A stretch of DNA of 64,000 bases from Massilia sp. Root351 (GTDB lineage Bacteria; Pseudomonadota; Gammaproteobacteria; Burkholderiales; Burkholderiaceae_D), in NCBI RefSeq assembly GCF_001425045.1, contig NZ_LMDJ01000035.1, positions 285,977 to 349,976 on the forward strand. The letters are read 5' to 3'. The first letter of the stretch is position 1. Each line of letters starts with the position of its first letter. Positions 8,455-17,307 of this stretch are shown in pieces. The translations under genes and the position numbers were made by a program. The notes below the pieces were generated by a model. It had not been told where the DNA came from. It did no database searches and saw only the letters and a program-made list of their open reading frames with translations.

Positions 8455-9489
8455 ATGCAACGCAGAGACTTCATCGGACTTACCCTGGCTGCCATGTCGA
8501 TCACGGCGCCGCACCAGGCAGCGGCGACGGCCACCGCGTCAAGCACCGCCGCAGCGCTCAGCCTGCCGCAGGCGGCGCAGCCAGCCGGACCGCACGCTCC
8601 GCTATCGGCCGCCGGGTTTCATGCGGCACGCCGCTTCGCAGAGACGCGTTTCGGCCGCATCGCCTACGTGGAGCGCGGCAGCGGCGAGGCGGCGTTGTTC
8701 CTGCACGGCTTTCCCCTCAACAGCTTCCAGTGGCGCGGCGTGCTTGCCCCGCTGTCCACGGCCCGCCGTTGCATCGCCCCCGATTTCCTCGGCCTGGGCT
8801 ACACCGAACCCGCCCCCGGCCAGGAGGTGGGGCCGGACGCGCAGGTGGCGATGCTGATCGCCCTGCTCGACCAGTTGGCGGTCGGCAAGGTGGACCTGGT
8901 GGCCAACGACAGCGGCGGCGCCGTCGCACAGCTGTTCATGACGCGCCACCCGGACCGGGTGCGCACCCTGCTGCTGACCAATTGCGACAGCGAAATCGAT
9001 TGCCCTCCCGAAGCCCTGAAGCCGGTTATCCAGATGGCGCACGCGGGCACTTTCGCCGACGCCTGGCTGGCCGCCTGGGTGGCCGACAAGGAACTGGCCC
9101 GTTCCCCGCAGGGCCTGGGCGGCCAGTGCTACCAGGATCCGCGCCAGCCCAGCGACGAAGCCATCGACACCTATCTGCGTCCGCTGGTCGCGTCGCCGCA
9201 GCGCAAACAGCTGGTGCACGCTTACGCCATCGCACTGGAACGCAACGTGCTGGCCGGCGTCGAGGCGGGGCTGAAAGCGTCCGCCATCCCCACCCGCATC
9301 CTGTGGGGCAGCAGCGACACCATCTTCTCCCCGGCCGGCGCCAACTACCTGGACCGCACGCTGGGCAGGTCGCAAGGCGTGCTGCGCCTGGCGGGCAGCA
9401 AGCTGTTCTGGCCAGAGGAACGGCCGGAGGTGATCGTCGCCGAGGCACGCGCACTGTGGAGCGGCGCCCGGCCGCCATATAATACATAG
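8455..9489 (+). CDS. Exported alpha/beta-fold hydrolase, Tat-type leader
   Basis: A 344-residue alpha/beta hydrolase, haloalkane-dehalogenase/epoxide-hydrolase-like by pattern. The N-terminus QRRDFIGL is a twin-arginine-type motif followed by an Ala-rich leader, so periplasmic export is likely. The oxyanion segment is FLHGFPLNSFQW. The nucleophile elbow reads VANDSGG, where Asp takes the place of the usual nucleophile and Ser follows it. The acid site is likely Asp in GSSDTIFS. Where relatives have a G-H-F catalytic histidine near the C-terminus, this one reads AGSKLFWPEE, so the histidine seems absent. Substrate is unknown. RBS GAGGAG precedes the start. Probably regulated by the divergent XRE protein. 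Confidence 0.82.
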   Translation: MQRRDFIGLTLAAMSITAPHQAAATATASSTAAALSLPQAAQPAGPHAPLSAAGFHAARRFAETRFGRIAYVERGSGEAALFLHGFPLNSFQWRGVLAPLSTARRCIAPDFLGLGYTEPAPGQEVGPDAQVAMLIALLDQLAVGKVDLVANDSGGAVAQLFMTRHPDRVRTLLLTNCDSEIDCPPEALKPVIQMAHAGTFADAWLAAWVADKELARSPQGLGGQCYQDPRQPSDEAIDTYLRPLVASPQRKQLVHAYAIALERNVLAGVEAGLKASAIPTRILWGSSDTIFSPAGANYLDRTLGRSQGVLRLAGSKLFWPEERPEVIVAEARALWSGARPPYNT

Positions 9490-9515
9490 CCCGACAGTCC
9501 CCATGCAGAAAGCCC

Positions 9516-9848
9516 ATGACCAGCACTCCGCCGTTTGACCCGCCATACAAGACCAGCATCGTCCTCGCAGACGGCAGCGTGAAATGGATGGACGTCCGCG
9601 CCGACGGCTCCATGGTGGAGACCAGCGCGCCGGCGGCGATGCCGCCCGCCGGCATGGCCGGCGCCGATGCGCCGGCCCAGCGCGCCGGCCAGCCCGGCCA
9701 GTCCGCGCGCGCGGTCACGGTGCTGAACGTGCCGTTTGCCGAAAAGGACGAGGCCAAGCAGCTCGGCGCCCGCTGGGACCCCAAGCGCCGCAAATGGTAC
9801 GTCCCGCCGGGCGTGGACGCGGCCCTGTTCGCCCGCTGGACCGCCTGA
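9516..9848 (+). CDS. DUF5710 domain protein
   Basis: A 110-residue protein. The C-terminal 45 residues match DUF5710: VPFAEKDEAKQLGARWDP followed by KRRKWYVPPG. This small motif occurs in proteins handling DNA (topoisomerase- and primase-associated contexts), but its function is not established. The N-terminal half is Ala/Pro-rich and probably disordered. No strong ribosome-binding site is seen. Only 26 bases separate it from the hydrolase, so it may be co-transcribed. Confidence 0.75.
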   Translation: MTSTPPFDPPYKTSIVLADGSVKWMDVRADGSMVETSAPAAMPPAGMAGADAPAQRAGQPGQSARAVTVLNVPFAEKDEAKQLGARWDPKRRKWYVPPGVDAALFARWTA

Positions 9849-9954
9849 TCGCAGCCGGAACGCCAGCCAAACGCGCTGAAACCAGCTGAAACTAGCTGGA
9901 TGGCGGCGTTTGGCGTATCCTTGTTGACCTTCGTAACATATCGAGAATTTCCTA

Positions 9955-11622
<1,668 letters not shown>

Positions 11623-11637
11623 TCAGGTGTAACATCG

Positions 11638-11667
11638 AAAGGCACGGTTACTACCGTGCCTTTTTTT
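11638..11667 (+). terminator. Intrinsic terminator of ettA
   Basis: Stem AAAGGCACGG / CCGTGCCTTT with a six-base loop, followed by a run of seven T, 15 bases after the ettA stop. Confidence 0.92.
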
Positions 11668-11684
11668 ATTCCCGGGAGAAAAAA

Positions 11685-12164
11685 ATGAAGACAGCCCTCG
11701 CCGCCGCTGCGGCAGCAGTCCTGGCCGCCGGCGGCGCCGCCGCCGCGCCGCTCAACGCCGACGCCATCGGCCAGCTCGGCTGGCTCGCCGGCTGCTGGGC
11801 CGCGCCCGGCGCCGAAGCCGGCTCCGGCGAGCAGTGGATGGCGCCGGCCGGCGGCACCTTGCTCGGCATGAGCCGCACGGTGAAGAACGGCAAGACCACC
11901 GCCTGGGAATTCCTGCAGATCCGCGAAGTCGACGGCCAGCTGGCCTATGTGGCCAAACCGCACAGCCAGCCGGAGGCCTCATTCAAACTGGTCAGCGTGG
12001 AAGGCAGCAGCGCGGTATTCGAGAACCCCCAGCATGACTTCCCGCAGCGCATCATCTACAAGCGCGAAGGCGACAAGCTGCAGGCCCGTATCGAGGGCAC
12101 CATGAACGGCAAGGCAAGGGGAAAAGATTTCCCCTTGCAGCGCGTCAGCTGCGAGGGGAAGTAA
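11685..12164 (+). CDS. DUF6265 family exported protein
   Basis: A 159-residue protein with a cleavable signal peptide (Ala-rich, likely cut near AAA-APLN, residue 22). The mature part matches DUF6265: LGWLAGCW at its start, GEQWMAPAGGTLLGMSRT, WEFLQIREVDG, and FENPQHDFPQRIIY near the end. The fold is probably a small beta-barrel exported to the periplasm; function is unknown. GGGAG precedes the ATG, and the ettA terminator just upstream suggests its own promoter lies in or before the 62-base gap. Confidence 0.82.
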   Translation: MKTALAAAAAAVLAAGGAAAAPLNADAIGQLGWLAGCWAAPGAEAGSGEQWMAPAGGTLLGMSRTVKNGKTTAWEFLQIREVDGQLAYVAKPHSQPEASFKLVSVEGSSAVFENPQHDFPQRIIYKREGDKLQARIEGTMNGKARGKDFPLQRVSCEGK

Positions 12165-12315
12165 AAGGGGAGGAGAAAACAGTTGAAGCAGTTGAAACAG
12201 GTTTGAAGCAGTGTGAAGCTGGTTTAAAACTGGGAGGCGGGCACAAGGACATAAGCATCGCAAGGATGCCGCTGTCGCGCCCGGCCTCGATCGGCAACCG
12301 CGCTAAGCGTTCGGC

Positions 12316-12909
12316 TTAGAAGTTGTAGCGCGCGCCCAGGGTGACTGCGCCTTTCTTGCGGCCCTGGTCGATATCGTTCTTGCCGTAGTGCTCATACTCG
12401 AGCGACAGCGACACTTTCTGGTTGATCGCATACTCGGCGCCCACCGACGCGTACAGGTTGGTGCGGTTGCTGTCGCCCAGCGCGTACGGCGCGGCCAGGC
12501 CGGTGCCGTGCACCTCATTCTTGTTGTAGGCCACGCCCAGCTTGCCGAACGCGGACAACTGCTCGTTGATCGGGTAGCTGCCCTTGCCTGCTACGTAGAA
12601 GGAGTGCGACTTGCTGTCGATGGCGCCGTTGTTGTTGCCGACGGAGTACTTGTAGTTGGAGCTGCCGAAATCGGTGTAGCCGCCTTCAACCGCCCAGGTC
12701 TTGTCGATCTGGTAGCCGCCATAAATCTTGCCGGACCATTCATCGCTCTTGCGGTCGCCGGTGCTGGTGTCGTTGGACAGGTTGTACTTGTGCTGGCTTG
12801 CCACGACGCCGGCGCCAACGTAAGCCGTGCCTGGTTCGGCAGCCTGGGCTGCGGAAATACCGCCCAGGGCGGTAGCGGAGGTAATCAGTGCGAACAGAAT
12901 CTTTTTCAT
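12316..12909 (-). CDS. Outer-membrane beta-barrel protein (OmpA-like barrel)
   Basis: A 197-residue outer-membrane protein. The signal peptide (MKKILFALITSATALGG) is cut after AQA. The mature chain alternates polar and aromatic residues in about eight strands (TAYVGAGVVASQHKY, KIYGGYQIDKTWAVEGGY, HSFYVAGKGSYPI, LSAFGKLGVAYN, TNLYASVGAEYAI, VSLSLEYEHYG) and ends in Phe (ARYNF), the usual signal for the Bam machine. It resembles the OmpA N-terminal barrel without a peptidoglycan-binding domain. Role unknown; possibly a small porin or adhesin. The gene seems to stand alone. Confidence 0.85.
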   Translation of the reverse strand: MKKILFALITSATALGGISAAQAAEPGTAYVGAGVVASQHKYNLSNDTSTGDRKSDEWSGKIYGGYQIDKTWAVEGGYTDFGSSNYKYSVGNNNGAIDSKSHSFYVAGKGSYPINEQLSAFGKLGVAYNKNEVHGTGLAAPYALGDSNRTNLYASVGAEYAINQKVSLSLEYEHYGKNDIDQGRKKGAVTLGARYNF

Positions 12910-13112
12910 GTTAGTGATCTTTCAGCAAAAAGTAAGGGACTTGCTTGGGATCGCAGTTCGTTTGGAAGCGCGATGTAAGGACGATAGCATTGGCAAAGCC
13001 ACTCCGTCCCACCGGATTCCGTAATAATTGTTAGAAGTTGTAATCGCTATTGAAACGGCGAAGATCGCCACAAAATGGCAGAACTTAGCTTAAGAAGGAC
13101 TTAAGGAAGGGT

Positions 13113-13715
13113 TTAAGCGAGGATATTGCGGAAGGTGAGGTTGACGCGCGGCCCGGCAGCGGACTTTTCCTTGTTGATGCCGTGCCGCCAATGATGCTGC
13201 AGCGCGCCAGCCATCACCAGCAGGCTGCCGTTGCCCAGCGCCAGCTTGACCGTCCGGGGCTGCCGCTTGTGCTTGAGGATGAAGGTGCGCGGCGCGCCGA
13301 AGCTGACCGAGGCGATGACGGGATTGCGGCCCAGTTCCTTTTCGTCGTCGCTGTGGAAGCCCATGCTGTCCCGGCCGTCTCGGTAATAGTTAAGCAGCAC
13401 GCTGTTGAAGCGCTGGCCGCTGGCCTGCTCGACGGCCTGCTTGATCTCCAGCTGCAGCGGCGTGAACGGCTGCGGCTGCAGCGTCATGCCGGAATAGCTA
13501 TAGCGCGCCTCGCCGTGCCAGGCGGTCAGGCGCGGCTGCAGCAGCTGCTTGCCCCACAGCGTGATCGACTCGGCGCGCCAGTCCGTCTCTGCCAGCAGCC
13601 GCGCCAGCACGGCGGCGCTGTCCCGAGACAGCGGCAGGCAGGGCATGAAGTACAGCTCGCCGTCGTCTATGGGGATGGCGTCCAGCACGCCGGAATGCTC
13701 GGAAAAAAGGTCCAT
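13113..13715 (-). CDS. alkB: AlkB-family 2-oxoglutarate/Fe(II) dioxygenase
   Basis: DNA-repair dioxygenase that oxidatively removes methyl groups from 1-meA and 3-meC. With the ATG at 13715 the protein has 200 residues, close to the ALKBH2-like bacterial type. Iron ligands H121 and D123 (GFHSDDE) and H178 (HHWRHGINK) are present, as are the two arginines that bind 2-oxoglutarate (R190 and R196 in RVNLTFR). NYYRDGRDSMGFHSDDE is the family signature. An upstream ATG (13727) is possible but has no room for a ribosome site. It is divergent from the gene at 13734 with only 18 bases between starts. Confidence 0.93.
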   Translation of the reverse strand: MDLFSEHSGVLDAIPIDDGELYFMPCLPLSRDSAAVLARLLAETDWRAESITLWGKQLLQPRLTAWHGEARYSYSGMTLQPQPFTPLQLEIKQAVEQASGQRFNSVLLNYYRDGRDSMGFHSDDEKELGRNPVIASVSFGAPRTFILKHKRQPRTVKLALGNGSLLVMAGALQHHWRHGINKEKSAAGPRVNLTFRNILA

Positions 13716-13733
13716 AACCGCTATCATACCTGC

Positions 13734-14315
13734 ATGAAAAAACGACTCTTCCTCGGCACGCTGGCCACGGCGGCCACCCTGCCCGCCCTGCAATCTGCCC
13801 ACGCAGCCGTCCCGGCGCGCGGCCCCGCCCTGCTCACCGTCACCGGCGCCATCGCCAGGCCCAACCGCGGCCCCTTCGAGCCGGTGCGCGACCAGATGAT
13901 GCACAAGCAAAAGCTGAGCTTCGACAAGGCGCACGCCTTCGACTTCGCCGCACTGTCGGCGCTGCCGGCCATCGCCATCCAGCCGACGCTGGAATACGAC
14001 GGCAAGGTGCACGCGCTGCGCGGCCCGCTGCTGCTGGACGTGTTGAAGGCGGCCGGCGCCACGCTGGCGGACAGCAGCAAGATCGTGCTGCGCGCAGTAG
14101 ATGGCTACGCGGCCGGCATCACGGTGGCGCAGGCGCGCGCGCACCGCTACATTGTCGCCACGCAAATGGACGGAGCCCCGATGGCGCTGGGCGGCCTGGG
14201 CCCGCTATGGGCGGTGTACGAGGCGGACAAGGTGCCGGAAATGGCAAGCAAGCCCGTGCAGGACCGCTTCGGTTCCTGCCCATGGGCCTTGTACCACATT
14301 GAAGTGCAGGCCTGA
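13734..14315 (+). CDS. Exported molybdopterin-oxidoreductase-fold protein
   Basis: A 193-residue protein with a signal peptide (KKRLFLGTLATAATLPALQ, cut near AHA). The mature part follows the sulfite-oxidase/YedY-like fold in short form: LLTVTGAI, FDFAALSALPAIAI, HALRGPLLLDVLKAAGA, VLRAVDGYAAGI, MDGAPMALGGLGPLWAVYE. I see no conserved cysteine in the position that binds molybdenum in YedY, so cofactor binding is uncertain; short homologues of this type are common and unassigned. Its start is 18 bases from the divergent alkB start. Confidence 0.75.
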   Translation: MKKRLFLGTLATAATLPALQSAHAAVPARGPALLTVTGAIARPNRGPFEPVRDQMMHKQKLSFDKAHAFDFAALSALPAIAIQPTLEYDGKVHALRGPLLLDVLKAAGATLADSSKIVLRAVDGYAAGITVAQARAHRYIVATQMDGAPMALGGLGPLWAVYEADKVPEMASKPVQDRFGSCPWALYHIEVQA

Positions 14316-14342
14316 CCGGCCTGCCGGGATCAGCGCAGGGAG

Positions 14343-14705
14343 TTAGGCGTAGGCTTCGGCCAGCGACATGACGCGCGGCGCGATGGCAATGCCGACATCG
14401 CTGAAGATCTTGGTGATCTGGGCCATGTTGGCTTCGTTCTCTTCAGGCTTCCAGCCTTTGAACAGGTCGGTGCCATCTTTCTGGAAATGCAGGTCCAGCA
14501 CCTTGCCGCGGTCTTTATGGGTGTAGCCGGAGCTGTGGGTGTTCTGGAAACCGGCCGCTGCCAGCGCCGCCAGCACGTCGGCGGGCGGATTGTCCGGGTC
14601 CGTGGCCAGGTAGACGCCGTAAGTCTTGCCTGGCGGTTTGGCGGCGATATCTACTTCGTAGATGCCTGGCGCCTTGGTCACGGACGTACTTTTCAGAAAT
14701 AACAT
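14343..14705 (-). CDS. Conserved hypothetical protein, 120 residues
   Basis: Not recognised. No signal peptide or membrane segment. The sequence is compact and mixed alpha/beta (KTYGVYLATDPDNPPADV, a predicted helix LAALAAAGF, then GKVLDLHFQKDGTDLFKGW and a C-terminal helical part). AGGGG lies seven bases before the ATG, which supports the start. It is convergent with the gene at 13734 and stands upstream of nothing in operon spacing. Confidence 0.65.
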   Translation of the reverse strand: MLFLKSTSVTKAPGIYEVDIAAKPPGKTYGVYLATDPDNPPADVLAALAAAGFQNTHSSGYTHKDRGKVLDLHFQKDGTDLFKGWKPEENEANMAQITKIFSDVGIAIAPRVMSLAEAYA

Positions 14706-14832
14706 GGTCTTGCCCCTATCGCTTTGGCCGCCGCGCCATTGGGGCCGGCATGCTCTTGTTTTCCAGTAATTAAGCTTATTGCTTCTGCCGAGGTTTTACA
14801 AGGAAATCGGAAGTGTAGAGGAGCAACTCTCT

Positions 14833-15678
14833 CTATTTGTTGTGCTTTCGGCGCGCCAAGTTCACAGTTGGCGCCACCAGGGCCTGGTAAAGCTCGCCCG
14901 TGGCCGCGTCCCAGTGCGATACGGCTTGCTGCTGGCGGGCCACGGTGGCCATGTCGCCCCGCGCGATGGGACCGCTCAACGCGGGCGCGGCGCCGAGGCG
15001 GAACACGTTGGCCACGGTCTCCGTCACCAACGGCTGGGCCAGCTCGCGCGCAATGGCTTCGGGAATGCCGGCGGCCTGGTAGGCGCGCAAGGCGGCGTCC
15101 AGCACGGTGGTCAGGTAGTTGCTCGCGAACACGGCGGCGGCGTGGTAGACCGTCTTGGCGGCGGCGTCGATGGCGACCGGGCGCGCGCCGATGGCCAGCA
15201 GCGCGGGCGCCAGCACCGCCAGCGCCGGCGGATCGCCCTCGATGCCGCAGAAGGTGTCGGCAAACGAAGCGGCCACGGCTTCGGGATCGGCAAAGCTGCG
15301 GATGGGATGGACGCTGGCTACAACAGCGCCCGCGTCGCGCGCCACCTGCAGGCGGTCGGAGGCCAGCGCGCCGCTGCAATGGAACACGATGGCGCCTTTC
15401 AGCGGCAGCGCGGCCGCCAGCGCGGCGCAAGCCGCAACGATCTGGTCGTCGCCCACCGACAGCATGTAGACGTCGGCCGGGCGCAGCGCAGCATAACCGT
15501 CAACCGCCGTGCCGGCGCCGATGAAGTCCGCCGCGCGCTGCGCCGTTGCGGGCGAGCGCGCCAGCACGTCCTGCAGCGCGAACGGCGCAGCAGCGCCGCC
15601 CGGCCCGCCGGCTTGCGCGAACAGGCGCCCCAGCGCGCGGCCCACGTGGCCGCCGCCGATCACGCTCAGGCTGCGCAT
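14833..15678 (-). CDS. Rossmann-fold / DUF2520 protein
   Basis: A 281-residue protein of the Rossmann-like plus DUF2520 family, related to F420/NADP-dependent and ketopantoate-reductase-like enzymes. The nucleotide-binding loop is VIGGGHVGRALG at the N-terminus. HPIRSFADPEAVAASFADTF and the helical C-terminal domain (VYHAAAVFASNYLTTVLDAAL) follow the family plan. The reaction is unknown. It starts in the stop codon of the DUF924 gene (TGATG), so the two are translationally coupled. Confidence 0.85.
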   Translation of the reverse strand: MRSLSVIGGGHVGRALGRLFAQAGGPGGAAAPFALQDVLARSPATAQRAADFIGAGTAVDGYAALRPADVYMLSVGDDQIVAACAALAAALPLKGAIVFHCSGALASDRLQVARDAGAVVASVHPIRSFADPEAVAASFADTFCGIEGDPPALAVLAPALLAIGARPVAIDAAAKTVYHAAAVFASNYLTTVLDAALRAYQAAGIPEAIARELAQPLVTETVANVFRLGAAPALSGPIARGDMATVARQQQAVSHWDAATGELYQALVAPTVNLARRKHNK

Positions 15679-16265
15679 CAGAATCCCGATCCCGGCTGCT
15701 TGAGAAACTCGGTCTCTTCCGCCGTCGATGCGCGGCCCAGGATGGCGTTGCGGTGAGGGAAACGGCCGAAGCGGCGAATAATTTCGTGATGCCGTTTGGC
15801 GTAGTCGTAGGTGCTCTCAAAGCCGGTGGCCGAGGCGCGCAGCATGTCGAACAGATCCAGCGAACGCAGCTGCATGGACAGGCTTTCCGCATGCTCGAAC
15901 GGCAAGTAGGCGAACATGCGCTGCACCGGCGGCAAGGTCTGGTTGGCGCCGGAATTGTCCAGCGCCAGCGCCGCTTCGAGCGCCAGGCTATCTCCCGCAA
16001 AGGCCAGCGGCGTGTCGCGGTGGATGTTGCGCGTGAACTGGTCCAGCACCACGATGCGCGCCAGCGTGCCTTGCGTGCCCTCGTCGTCCCAGTGGCGCAG
16101 GCCGCCCTGCAGGGCCTGTTCGACCAGCTCGCCGAACCGGGCGCGGATCTGCGCGTCGAAGGCCGCGTCCTTGCGGAACCATTCCGGGCGCTGCGTGTTG
16201 TGGCCCTTGACGCCGATCGGCAGGAACCAGAAATCCAGTACGTCTTGTGCTGTCGCTGACACCAT
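15678..16265 (-). CDS. DUF924 family protein
   Basis: A 195-residue all-helical protein of the DUF924 family (TPR-like fold). Typical segments are VLDFWFLP, RPEWFRKDAAFDAQIRARFG, ARIVVLDQFTRNIHRDTPLAFAGD (split here as the family core) and FAYLPFEHAES. Function is not known. It is the first gene of a two-gene unit with DUF2520 and lies nine bases after the mgtC-like gene, so all three may share a transcript. Confidence 0.88.
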   Translation of the reverse strand: MVSATAQDVLDFWFLPIGVKGHNTQRPEWFRKDAAFDAQIRARFGELVEQALQGGLRHWDDEGTQGTLARIVVLDQFTRNIHRDTPLAFAGDSLALEAALALDNSGANQTLPPVQRMFAYLPFEHAESLSMQLRSLDLFDMLRASATGFESTYDYAKRHHEIIRRFGRFPHRNAILGRASTAEETEFLKQPGSGF

Positions 16266-16274
16266 AAAGTCCCC

Positions 16275-17027
16275 TCAATTGCGCGCGTGGGAAACCTGGA
16301 AACCCTCCAGGCCGTCGAACTGCGCCATCTCCGCCGCCAGTTCCGACATCGAAGCGCCGGACCGCTTGCTCAGCGCAATGGCGACAAAGCGCCACTCCTG
16401 CATGCCCTTGTCGCTGGCGATCATCATCGATCCCCCGGCAATTTCATAGCCGCGCTTGAGCGCTATGTCGCGCAGCGCTGCTTCGTTGGGCACGTAACCC
16501 GCCTTGAAGCGCATGGTCATCGCCACCGCGTGCCGCGATGGCAGCCAGGCTTCCAGCTTGGACAGGTAAATCATCGACATGGAACACAGGAAGGCCAGTC
16601 CCATGGCGCCCATATAGAAGCCGACGCCTATCATCACGCCGATGGCCGACGAGGCCCAGATCGACGCCGCCGTGGTCAGGCCGCTGATGTTGAAGCCTTC
16701 GCGCATGATGACGCCCGCGCCGAGGAAGCCGATGCCGGTGACGATGCCCTGGATGACACGGGTGGGGTCGGTGCCGATCAGGCCGCCGACCTGCGCCATA
16801 TGGCCGCCGTACCAGAACGAAGGATAGCCGGAGATCACGGTCAGCGCGCACGACGCCATGCACACCAGGCCGTACGTGCGCATGCCGGCCGCGCGCCCGT
16901 GGTAGGAGCGCTCATAGCCGACCAGCAGCCCCAGCAACAAAGCGCCGAAGATGTTCAGCAGCACGATGCCGTTGGTGGCGAGTTCGCTGGCGGACCAGTA
17001 GGCTTCCAGTAATGCGTTGGTAGGCAT
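16275..17027 (-). CDS. MgtC/SapB family inner-membrane protein
   Basis: A 250-residue protein with five hydrophobic helices in the first 150 residues. Family hallmarks are LLLGLLVGYERSYHGRAAGMRT, GIGFLGAGVIMREG and GLTTAASIWASSAIGVMIG (each on a separate helix). The C-terminal 90 residues form a cytoplasmic ACT-like domain. MgtC proteins are tied to growth in low magnesium and, in pathogens, to survival in macrophages by inhibiting the F-ATPase; the role in this organism is unknown. No Mg2+-sensing leader is evident upstream. Confidence 0.9.
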   Translation of the reverse strand: MPTNALLEAYWSASELATNGIVLLNIFGALLLGLLVGYERSYHGRAAGMRTYGLVCMASCALTVISGYPSFWYGGHMAQVGGLIGTDPTRVIQGIVTGIGFLGAGVIMREGFNISGLTTAASIWASSAIGVMIGVGFYMGAMGLAFLCSMSMIYLSKLEAWLPSRHAVAMTMRFKAGYVPNEAALRDIALKRGYEIAGGSMMIASDKGMQEWRFVAIALSKRSGASMSELAAEMAQFDGLEGFQVSHARN

Positions 17028-17040
17028 GGCCGTCCCCAGG

Positions 17041-17307
17041 TTATTTTTCGGGTGTTTTTTTGGTCAGCTGCTTTTCAAACGCCACGTCCAGCTTGCTCAC
17101 GCGGCGCACCTGCTGCGGTCCTTGCGCGTTGACGAAGGCGACGAACTCGTCCAGTTCCATTGGCGGGCACAGCGGCGGCTGGCCAGGACCGGCGGTCAGG
17201 AAGAAATGGCCGCTGCCGGTGCGCGACATGGTGTACAGCTTGTTGCCGCTGCGCTCTTTCAACCGGTCGAGCGCGTTGCTGGCGCGAGTGGAACGGGCTG
17301 AACTCAT
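17041..17307 (-). CDS. Small hypothetical protein coupled to Xaa-Pro aminopeptidase
   Basis: An 88-residue soluble protein, not recognised. It is basic at the N-terminus (SSARSTRASNALDRLKER), then has GHFFLTAGPGQPPLCPPM and a C-terminal helical part rich in Lys. Its ATG overlaps the aminopeptidase stop by four bases (ATGA), which supports the start and indicates translational coupling. Next gene downstream is the mgtC-like one, 13 bases on. Confidence 0.6.
   Translation of the reverse strand: MSSARSTRASNALDRLKERSGNKLYTMSRTGSGHFFLTAGPGQPPLCPPMELDEFVAFVNAQGPQQVRRVSKLDVAFEKQLTKKTPEK

Noticed and set aside
9849..9954. Possible hairpin with AAACGC/GCGTTT arms before ettA
   Set aside because: The arms are interrupted, the loop is long and no regulator or T tract supports a function.
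12303..12319. CTAAGC-GTTCG-GCTTAG dyad at the end of the outer-membrane protein gene as terminator
   Set aside because: It contains the stop codon, has only six pairs and no T tract follows on the minus strand.
14779..15756. Long plus-strand frames over the DUF2520 and DUF924 genes
   Set aside because: Composition is Arg/Gly/His-rich without domains, and the minus-strand genes have clear family motifs and coupled starts.
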